This document shows, piece by piece, positions 56,901 to 64,000 of a DNA stretch of 64,000 nucleotides. The notes under the pieces are model-generated. The model was not told the DNA's origin and ran no database searches. It worked only from the letters and a program-made list of their open reading frames with translations. The position numbers were made by a program, and so were the translations under genes. Origin of the DNA: Tubulanus polymorphus. Taxonomy: Eukaryota > Nemertea > Palaeonemertea > Tubulaniformes > Tubulanidae. Each line of letters starts with the position of its first letter. The first letter of the stretch is position 1. The stretch is taken from positions 1,116,001-1,180,000 of the forward strand of contig NC_134036.1 of the NCBI RefSeq assembly GCF_964204645.1. The letters run 5' to 3'.

Positions 56901-59900
56901 AAGATGTCTAATTTAACGCGCGCGGCGATGGTCTCGTTCGCGAGGAAGTTCGCCGAACTGATGCACATGCCGATCGCACAAACTCAACAAAAATTCAACC
57001 GAATTTGGACGTTCGAACAAAAACTAGCTAAGGTACCGTATAGTCATCGTAGCTACCAGCTACCGGTTGAAGCTACTATATATCGATATGTGCGTTTACT
57101 TGAATGGATTTGATTTTTTTGGCAGATATTCGCGACGAAAGAGGAGAAAATGGATCCCTGGAATTACAGGCAAAATCTGACGATCAGCGAACTGCAGAAG
57201 AAGTTTGGGAATTTAGTAAGTTTCAGGAGGATGTGTTTATTAGGGTTAGAAATCTGTGAGGACAGTTGCGCAGTAGTGGTGGCTTAGATCTAACAGCACC
57301 TCAGCAGTTGTACAACGGATCCTACAATTTAAAACCAGTCTTTAAATTCAAGATAACTTTTGACCAGTGTTAAAAGAACTTTTGACCAGTCTTAAGATAA
57401 CTTTTGATCAGTTTTAAGATTTAAGATAACTTTTGATCAGTGTTAAGATTTAAGATAACTTTTGATCAGTTTTAAGATTTAAGGTATCTTTTGATCAGTT
57501 TTAAGATAACTTTTGACCAGTCTTAAGATAACTTTGGAGGAAGGGGCCGGGTCCAGAAGAAGAGAAAATACATTTCTCGAATGAAACAGCTAAGTCTAGA
57601 GCACGCGGTATCGTTGCTGAGTCTCTAACATTTCTTTTTGTTTTCAGATCGATTTGAAGTTGTATCTGGGAGATATTTTCAAGCGAAGTTTTACGGATTC
57701 CGATCGAATTGTCGTCGTTCACGGAGATTATTATGAAAAAATGGTGAAACTGATTGAAAACACGGAGAAAGAGTAAGAAACAATTTTACAGTTTTAAAGA
57801 GTTTTATTCTTTTTTTGCGGTGTTTATTATAAATGAACTGTGAATGTTTTAATTTTCAAAACGGTTCGGAACAACTCGGTCCTGAAACTTGACACTCAAA
57901 TTGGCAACAGTCTCTCATGGATGGTTCTTTCTAGGCCGCTGATTGCAGTGGTTCATCTTAGGCCTCTCTTTGCTATCAACAAAGAGAATTCATCAATACA
58001 GTCTTTGCATGAATGAATATCCATGTCTGAAGCTCCAGGCCAAGTCTGCTTGATCCAGCCTGCATTTGAATAGGAAGAAATCAACTATTATATACATGTA
58101 TATTTCTAGCAAGTACTAAATGTCTGGGGGAGGTAGTTTCCTGGGCTACAGATAGTGTTGAGGGGTTATTTTCAGGTTCAAGGCTGCCGATTTATAGGGA
58201 TCCACAAGAGTTCAGTCAGTATCTCGGTATTCGTATTATTTCAGACTGTTAGCAGACTATATCGTATGGATGACTGTTTATCACCAGTTGAGTTATCTAC
58301 CGAACGGATTCGAGGAGGCGTACGACATTCTGTGGCGTCCGATAACGTCTGAACCGGCGAGAAAACCTCGATGGAAAAAATGTCTGAAGATCGCGACGGG
58401 AATGTTCGGTTATCCGGTGTCTGCTGCGTACATCGAGCAGTACGTCACTGATAAAATGATTAGTAAGGTCAGTTTGAAAACCGCGCATCAATTTACAGCG
58501 GGTTTTCTATTGACAAGCCACGGCATCGGTATCTAAACAGGAGCACAATCGTAATAATCCCAATTTGCCTTTTGAAATTACGATGGCAATATTTTTCAGT
58601 TCACTTCATCCACTCGTAACTAATAAGACAGCGATCGCCGCAACTCAAGATTTAGCTTAATCCCTTTCATGTCCTTCAAGTGCCTAGAAATTGTATGAAA
58701 ATACACTGGAATTTCTAAATTTTCCAGATCTTTGTTTTGGCTACGTGGATACTTAACTTGTCCCTTTTCAGTATATATGAACCTTTTAATTTCTTTGTGC
58801 TCCTGTCTAAGTCTGCGTCTGCCCCCTGATCTCACCCTGCAAGCGGCCATCTTAGATTTCCACAAATACGTGGATGCGAGTCATGGGTTTAACCATGCGC
58901 GATCCAAGATGGCTGCTTAGACGCTAACCTTGACGAAAAAACCAACAATAAAGTCGGAAACTTATTTTCAACTCGTCGATTGTAGAAATGATTTCACGTT
59001 TCAGGCGAAAGAAATGACGATGTTCGTTTTGGAAGCGCTTGAGAACCGTTTAAAGACCGTTCCGTGGATGGACGAACCGACGAGGGCGGCCGCTCTAGAG
59101 AAATACGGCGGTTTAGTCAGTCAGATCGGTTTCCCAAAATGGATGAACGACCCAGCGAAACTGGACGAAAAATTCGACAAGGTATTTCATTGAAGTAACG
59201 ACGAAGAAGTTGAAGACCCAGTTTAATAGTCCAGGGACGGCAGTTGCTGAGAAGTTGGTTAAAGTCAACCAGTAGATAGTTGACATAGTGACAATCAAAA
59301 CTTCATTATGATATTTATCCATCTTTAACTAACGTATGAGCAACTTGCTGCCGGCAGGATTGGAATTTCATTCTTAAGGGTCAATCTATAAATTTAGATG
59401 AACTGCTTTCAACTCTTATTAAAGAACTGTGAAGTTGATTATTTGAAATTTTTGGAGTTTATGACTGTGCCGATCGATAATGTCGTTCATATTTCTGTTT
59501 ATAGATGGCGGTGACCGGTTTCTTTTTTCATGATCACCTCGAATTGAAGAAAGCGCGACGTCAACAACGTTTGGATAGATTGTCGAAACCGACTGACCGC
59601 ACCGAGTACGTCTTTTCAGTTACTGATAACAAACTCTTAAGTTGCTGTCTATAAATCAAGATAAACCCATTCAGTGCATCTATTACACAGTGCAAAAATT
59701 TGGTATGAAGGGATGGAAACATATGTCAAACATTGTGAAATATTAGTAACTAACGATACACCATGGTGTAGACGCTCTACACTATAGCGGTATGCCTGCT
59801 ATTCAACGCAATGGGGTGAAATCTTTAAAAATTTTCAAATCATCTCCGGCACTTTCGATTATTAGTCAGCACTGGATAGAGATAAACTGGATAGGGTTAT

Positions 59901-62292
59901 TTATGTATTTGGTGTTATTGTATTTTCAGTTGGTCGATGAACCCTGATGGAGTAAATGCTTATTACAGTATCTCATACAATCAGATTATTGTTCCTGCTG
60001 GTTTACTGCAGTCTCCGTTCTTAGATCCAGACTTTCCGATGTAAGTTGAAGTTTTCCTCAATTTTTCAGCAAGTGCAGGGCGTCTGCAGTTGCTGAAAAG
60101 TTGGTTAAAGATAACTGGTGGATAAGTAACAATAAACTTTGATTGTTACTATGTCAACTAGGTATCACTGGTTAACTCTAACCATCTTTTGAGCAAGTGC
60201 AGGGTGTCTGCAGTTGCTGAAAAGTTGGTTAAACATAACTGGTGGATAAGTAACAATAAACTTTGATTGTTACTATGTCCACTAGGTATCACTGGTTAAC
60301 TCTAACCATCTTTTGAGCAAGTGCAGCGCCTGTTTGCTAGCTGTTTCATTCAGGTGTGGTGGGTTTAGATATGAGACTTACATTGTGGACTCACCTGGAA
60401 ATCAGGGAAAAGTCTGGGAGTTCTTCTTTTCTTTAAAATAGTCAGGGAATTTTGTAAAAAAAAGTTTAAAATCACGGAAATTTGTTGAGATAGCTAGATC
60501 GGGCGTGAAATCGAACAGTTTCCGTGTATGTCTTTGACTTGACTGTGTTAATTTATTAGATTCCTAACAAATCAAGTCAGCGAAAACAACTTACAACATT
60601 AGGGGAAAAAACTGGCCGCCATAATGGGAAATGTTTTTCTATTTTTAGGTCGGTGAATTTTGGGGCGCTGGGTATGTTCCTTGGACATGAACTGTCACAT
60701 GGATTCGACAGCCATGGTGGGTTATCAGTTCCTTCAATCTCGTAACCCAGAGTCTAAGTTTCTATCGCTATAGCGACAGGTGTCGTCTGTCCGTGTTCTA
60801 TTTCTAGGCAGCACTAGAGATAAAACTGGAAATATGAAACGTTGGTGGACGACGCAATCGCAAAAACTCTTCACGGAAAAAGTGGATTGCATGATTAAAG
60901 AATATTCGTCTATTAATATGTTCGGTGTTCAAGTAAGTCAGAAAATCATTTTATCGTATCATATCATTATTGAAGGAGGTTCTAAACGAACCTCTCTTAA
61001 ATTGTTGTTTATCAGGGTGATGCCATAAAGAAGTCATATTTTGTCTTTTGTGTAACCATTAATGATAATGATTCCTTGACCTTATACCCCATTCAGCTTT
61101 GATCCAACACATCTCAGCCAAAAACTAACCGCTTGGGGCTGCAGTTGCTGAAAAGTTGGTTAGAGTAAACCAGTGGATAGCTGACATAGTGACAATTAAA
61201 AGTTCATTATTACTATGGTATCCATCCACTGGTTATCTTTAACCAACTTTTTAGCAACTGCTGCCCCTGATGTTGGTTGCTCAAAAGTTGTTTAGAGTTA
61301 ACCAGTGGATAGCTGACATAGTGACAATTAAAAGTTCATTATTACTATGGTATCCATCCACTGGTTATCTTTAACCAACTTTTTAGCAACTGCCGCCCCT
61401 GATGTTGGTTGCTCAAAAGTTGTTTAGAGTTAACCAGTGGATAGTTGATGTAGTGACAATTGAAATTTCATTGTTACTATGGTATTTAACAACCGGTTAT
61501 CTTTAACCAATTTTTCAGCAACTGCAGCCCCTGGTCTCCTGTCTGAAAATTAATTACAAGGTGACCCTGAACCTCTAGATCTAGAGGTAGATTGTCTGAA
61601 GTGATGCAGGCTTCGGGAAGCAGATTCTGATATGAATTTTCTCAATATTTTTTTAAAACAGGTTAACGGAAAGTTCACCGTAGATGAAAACATAGCCGAT
61701 AACGGCGGTCTAGTGCTAGCGTACGATGCGTATAAACTATGGGTCGATAAATACGGACGAGAACAGCGTCTGCCAGCTCTCGATCGGACCAGTGATCAAC
61801 TATTCTACATCGGATTCGCTCAGGTTAGTGTTTACAGGAAATAGGATAAAAACCCACCTATGTACAATTAAAAGAATTCAAAATCGAGAATTTATTTCTA
61901 AAATGTAAAAACACGACGTTCGATATCACACTAGAGATCATTGTCAGGTGTGATATATAGACTAACAAGAGGGGTATATATACAGAGGAGAACAGGTTAA
62001 TTGAGAAACGTATCTCTCTGTAACGTATTTGAGTCAAGAGATGAACCTAGTCCTGTCTACAGGAAAGCTGGTGACCCTGTTCAAACAGGGACTTAACAAG
62101 AGTTAGAAGATTAACTTTGTGCTGTCTACAGGAAAGCTGTACTACAACCCAGGGGAGCTGCAGTTGCTCCAAAGTTGATGAAAGATGTTAACCAGTGGAT
62201 AAATACCATAGTAACAATGAACTTTTAATTTTCACTATGTCAGCTTTCCACTGATTAACTTTAACCGGGCAACTTGACCCTGGTGGCCAGAC

Positions 62293-62337
<45 letters not shown>

Positions 62338-62720
62338 CAGCAGCCCAAGAATTAACTTTAAGTCTAAGCATTTGAATCTAACTGATGATTTTGTGCGATC
62401 TGAAATGTTCTTAAATCTAAAGACTGACGTAAAGTTTTTAGATTGGCCATAGAACTAAGAAGTTCTCTTAGGCTGGTCTTAAATCTAAGCCGTGTCTAAA
62501 CAACTTACCACTGATTTTACACGAATATATCTTTATCTTGTAGAGTTGGTGCGAGGATATGGATAAAGATTTCGGCGCCATTTTGGTAGAAACGAGTCAA
62601 CACCCGGTGCATCGATTACGCGTGAACGGCGCGCTGCGTAATACGCCACATTTCTCGCAGTCGTTCGGATGTCGGCGCAAAACGGCAATGAATCCGCAGA
62701 ACAGATGCGAAGTTTGGTGA
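50986..62720 (+). CDS. M13-family zinc metalloprotease (neprilysin / endothelin-converting enzyme type)
   Basis: Sixteen coding exons: 50986-51121, 53223-53386, 54125-54319, 54666-54794, 55142-55303, 56850-57032, 57126-57215, 57648-57772, 58245-58467, 59005-59181, 59505-59605, 59930-60040, 60649-60716, 60808-60932, 61662-61823, 62544-62720. Phases close to 775 residues, normal for the family (~750-775). It is a type II membrane protein: ~70-residue acidic cytoplasmic tail, one membrane segment (~71-93), then an ectodomain. M13 hallmarks are [12 protein letters not shown] (~131), NAYY (571-574, substrate binding), the zinc site HELSH (612-616) with third ligand Glu672 in [18 protein letters not shown] with His737 and Arg743, and the C-terminal CEVW. 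All catalytic residues are present, so it should be an active peptidase trimming extracellular peptides. NEP versus ECE class is not settled; the start is the first in-frame ATG of exon 1. Confidence 0.95.
51165..51345 (+). repeat. ~20-bp minisatellite of AACTGTGGAACTGGGTCCAG
   Basis: Eight to nine units, 40 bp after the exon-1 donor of the M13 gene. Starts with an inverted pair GTTCCACAGTTGTAG/CTGTGGAAC. The rest of intron 1 (51346-52540) holds A/T-rich DNA and a GATTGGCTAACCCTAG-type repeat at 51735-51960. Confidence 0.88.
51735..51960 (+). repeat. Imperfect repeat of GTGATTGGCTAACCCTAG
   Basis: Three to four units, each with TGATTGGCTAACCC, which includes ATTGGCTA, an inverted-CCAAT-like word. 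Unit length is about 60 and irregular. Confidence 0.7.
52540..52695 (+). repeat. ~44-bp minisatellite, 3-4 copies
   Basis: Units TTCCACAGTTGTGTGGGTTT plus AATTTGATTCTGGATCCAG. Part of the TTCCACAGTTGTG vocabulary. Confidence 0.85.
52917..53043. mobile_element. Palindromic MITE family A, copy 3
   Basis: Ends GGGGCTGCAGTTGCTGAAAA and its complement TTTTCAGCAACTGCAGCCCC are perfect 20-base inverted repeats at 52917 and ~53022. This is the best-preserved pair of termini in the family. Confidence 0.85.
53045..53113. repeat. Short palindromic element (CCCAGTTTCACAAAAAGG)
   Basis: CCCAGTTTCACAAAAAGG is matched by CCTTTTTGTGAAACTGGG with a 30-base interior. It directly follows MITE family A copy 3. 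A looser relative spans about 63450-63575. Confidence 0.8.
53367..53654 (+). repeat. 32-bp array that repeats the exon-2 5' splice site nine times
   Basis: Unit 1 (53367-53398) straddles the end of exon 2: 20 exon bases plus GTAAGTTTATAA of the intron. Eight further units follow in register, nearly all with (G)GGGG/GTAAGTTTATAG. The last unit has GGAG/GTAAGTTCTC. The array is thus an expansion of an exon-intron boundary. Intron 2 continues to 54124 without other structure except a TTTCTGACAGTTTCG-type dispersed word near 53735. Confidence 0.95.
54455..54640 (+). repeat. 43-bp minisatellite, 4 copies, in M13 intron 3
   Basis: Units CAGGGAATATTTGGGAATTC plus GATAGATTTTCCTCTAATCC. It ends shortly before exon 4. 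Confidence 0.9.
55331..55470. mobile_element. Palindromic element family C, copy 2
   Basis: Termini GGGGCCGGTTCC and GGAACCGACCCC are inverted; the interior has AGTCTTAGACTGGTCTTAAG and its relatives on both strands. About 140 bp, non-coding, 30 bp downstream of M13 exon 5. Confidence 0.75.
55740..55935 (+). repeat. 57-bp minisatellite, about 3 copies
   Basis: Units CCGAATTAACGGTTTACTGA, GATAAACAGTACCGATTTAG and GATCGAGGAGTCTACAA. The rest of intron 5 (55936-56849) has a loose ACTGTAATTTCTGTC word repeated at 56430, 56490, 56570 and 56790 and no exon. Confidence 0.9.
57310..57550. repeat. Family C-related block expanded into a GATAACTTTTGATCAG repeat
   Basis: Six to seven imperfect units of AAGATAACTTTTGATCAGTT in M13 intron 7, flanked by GGTCC/GGGGCCGG words of family C. 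It seems a palindromic element partly converted into a minisatellite. Confidence 0.7.
57773..58244 (+). other. M13 intron 8
   Basis: Donor GA/GTAAGA, acceptor ATTTCAG. Nothing recognised within. Confidence 0.6.
58468..59004 (+). other. M13 intron 9
   Basis: Contains a segment rich in YY1-like words (GCGGCCATCTTAG near 58843 and CCAAGATGGCTG near 58905 on opposite strands) and no exon. Confidence 0.5.
59232..59353. mobile_element. Palindromic MITE family A, copy 4
   Basis: Opens with GGCAGTTGCTGAGAAGTTGG and closes with GAGCAACTTGCTGCCGG. The centre has TAGTGACAATCAAAACTTCA. Diverged but full length, in M13 intron 10. Confidence 0.7.
59666..59905. mobile_element. piggyBac-like MITE, copy 3 (degenerate, reversed)
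   Basis: Relative to copies 1 and 2 it is reversed: TTTAAAAATTTTCAAATCAT at ~59825 and TGAAATATTAGTAACTAACG at ~59738 match their complements. Terminal repeats are decayed and no clean TTAA pair remains. Confidence 0.65.
60075..60330. mobile_element. Palindromic MITE family A, two tandem copies (5 and 6)
   Basis: Two ~122-bp copies share TCTGCAGTTGCTGAAAAGTT, GGTGGATAAGTAACAATAAA and CTCTAACCATCTTTTGAGCA and are nearly identical, so the second arose by local duplication rather than independent insertion. Confidence 0.8.
60395..60610 (+). repeat. Dispersed TCAGGGAATTT repeat family, copy 3
   Basis: Shares AATCAGGGAAAAGTCTGGGA, a GTCAGGGAATTTTGTAAAAA stretch, CGTGAAATCGAACAGTTTCC and the AATCAAGTCA tail with 12105-12400. 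Located in M13 intron 12 before exon 13. Confidence 0.65.
61136..61535. mobile_element. Palindromic MITE family A, three tandem copies (7-9)
   Basis: Three head-to-tail copies of ~130 bp joined by GCCCCTGATGTTGGTTGCTC. The first two differ by few bases; the third is more diverged (CAACCGGTTATC). Each keeps GTTAACCAGTGGATAG and its inverted partner CCACTGGTTATC. In M13 intron 14. Confidence 0.85.
62150..62285. mobile_element. Palindromic MITE family A, copy 10
   Basis: Opens with GGGGAGCTGCAGTTGCTCC and closes with CGGGCAACTTGACCCTGG; central CACTATGTCAGC present. In M13 intron 15 and followed at once by the CAG run. Confidence 0.7.
62294..62344 (+). repeat. (CAG)n triplet repeat
   Basis: About 16 CAG/AGC triplets with one TAGCAG interruption, in the last intron of the M13 gene. 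Confidence 0.95.
62345..62510. mobile_element. Palindromic element family C, copy 4
   Basis: Contains TTAAGTCTAAGCATTT, TTAGGCTGGTCTTAAATCTA and GATTGGCCATAGAACTAAGA, matching 30570-30780 and 55331-55470. Ends are eroded. Confidence 0.6.
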
Positions 62721-64000
62721 TCGTCCGAAAATCGGAACGCACGAAATTAAAAAGAAAAGCCGCAGAAATTAACGCGTGTGCCATTTTTACCGCACGCAAA
62801 CATCGCCAGAAAATACCCATCCAGTTGTTGCGAGAGCACGGCCGGATAAAAGAAATTTCTGAATAGTTAATGTCTGAATTTCATCCGGATTTTAGAAAAG
62901 AAAAACCCAAGCGATTCTTTTCATTTTGTATTAAGTTTTTTACAGTTTCAAAAACATTTCTCGACTATTTTGCATAAAACTAGAAAAACCAGTGTCAAAA
63001 ATACAGTTTCCATAGAAATTTACAATCGGGGTCTACCGAGGTTAAAAACAACTTTTTAATATTCGTCAATGTGCCTTCTTAATCTTTACCATTTTGCCTT
63101 AAGAAAAAAGGTGTGCAAACCGTACCTTTGAAATAGCTTTGAACCTTTTAAGAACCTTGCGCGCAAAACGTCATAATTCTAACATATTGAGCAGTTTCTA
63201 GTATTTAAAATATTTTATATGTTATTTTTTGCATCTAGTTATCGGGTTACGCTTATTTATCGGAGATATTTTGTAAAGGGTATTTGACTGGTATTCCTAA
63301 GTGCCTTGAACTACATCGCAACAATGTAGTTCGTTTGTACAAATATTTTCAAGCTTTGGAAACAATGTTTGGTGTAAATAATTTTTGTAGATAATTTGTG
63401 CACGAAGTTTGCGTCGTGTTTTAATTCGTAAAACCCATCTGATTCGGTCCAGTTTCGCAAAAGAGTTATCTTTGAAATCAAATGGATTTCTTCATGAATT
63501 CATTATATCTTAAATCAGTTTAGGCCTTATAGTAAAAGTAATATAGTAAGTTTAGGCTTTTAGTAAAACTGGTTCCCGGAACATCAAACCATGGCCAGTC
63601 TTTTTAAAGCTATTGCATTACCAATAGATCAATCCTTCAGTAATCTTTCAATAAGATTAAGAATGATTCGAATTTTGACCTGATGATTAAATCTAACCTA
63701 CAGCTTTGATGCGACAAGGTTCCAAAGGTGCAGATATGAGGCTGACAAATAAAAAACCCACAGTTGATTTGTAGAAAAGTTTATTTTCTTACAGTTTCGG
63801 GATTACTTCTAAACCTCATCTTCAGAGACACTAAAATGATAGAATAATGAATTACAGTAATTAATGAATATAGGGGTTACCAAGGAGCTAAGAAACAATA
63901 TTACTTTTCTACATATCTACTGTGGGTTTGTATTTGTTAACTGTACACTGAGATTGATATTAGTTCACTACAGGTATCAGGCTGATTCGGTTCCTTGGTT
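62721..64000 (+). other. 3' flank of the M13 protease gene
   Basis: Presumed 3' UTR then intergenic DNA. One AATAAA lies at 63748-63753, but inside a repeat-like segment, so its use is doubtful. A repeat at 63775-63860 (TTTATTTTCTTACAGTTTCG) resembles 53725-53790. A loose inverted element spans about 63450-63575. No further gene is visible. Confidence 0.5.

Noticed and set aside
62669-62866. 65-codon frame overlapping the end of the M13 gene
   Set aside because: It is an alternative frame of the last M13 exon, whose own frame ends with the conserved C-terminal CEVW and TGA at 62718-62720.

Overview
The window is animal nuclear DNA: intron-rich genes with GT-AG splice sites, a large non-coding fraction, dense minisatellites and many short palindromic elements. 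Three near-complete or complete gene models and one gene cut by the left edge can be read exon by exon. The ectodomain mix of the edge gene (F-type lectin fold + EGF + fibronectin III) and a 353-residue G-alpha-q fit a lophotrochozoan invertebrate such as a mollusc, annelid, brachiopod or nemertean. The phylum is inference and cannot be fixed from this sequence alone.

Layout. 1-3980 (minus): the 5' part of a secreted or type-I membrane protein with signal peptide, Cys-rich segment, F5/8C (F-type lectin-like) domain, EGF-like domain and two fibronectin-III-like exons; it continues past base 1. 3981-6452: intergenic, with two strong inverted repeats and a likely promoter region containing a perfect YY1-type site. 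6453-16371 (plus): a 20-coding-exon HDGF/LEDGF-type chromatin reader (PWWP domain plus integrase-binding-type domain, 1018 residues). 18607-38324 (plus): G-alpha-q in eight coding exons (353 residues); its 9.8-kb first intron is largely a patchwork of unrelated tandem arrays. 38325-50985: about 12.7 kb with no supportable gene. 50986-62720 (plus): an M13-family zinc metalloprotease (neprilysin / endothelin-converting-enzyme type, 16 coding exons, 775 residues). 62721-64000: its downstream flank.

The genes do not form an operon-like unit and have unrelated jobs: adhesion or receptor ectodomain, chromatin tethering, GPCR to phospholipase-C signalling, and peptide hormone cleavage. The non-coding DNA is the unusual part: (i) 19 head-to-tail 29-bp units, each with a CTCF-like core, just upstream of G-alpha-q exon 2; (ii) a tandem array that repeats the exon-2 5' splice site of the protease nine times, with a smaller parallel in the chromatin-reader gene; (iii) a ~200-bp-arm inverted duplication that places a 3' splice site in a predicted RNA stem; (iv) arrays whose units each carry an E-box, or a YY1-like plus CRE-like pair; (v) several MITE-like families, one inserted in another at a TTAA.

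Coordinates of exons were derived by hand from reading frame, phase and splice consensus; the cumulative phases of all three complete models close exactly. UTR ends, transcription starts and binding-factor occupancy are not visible here.
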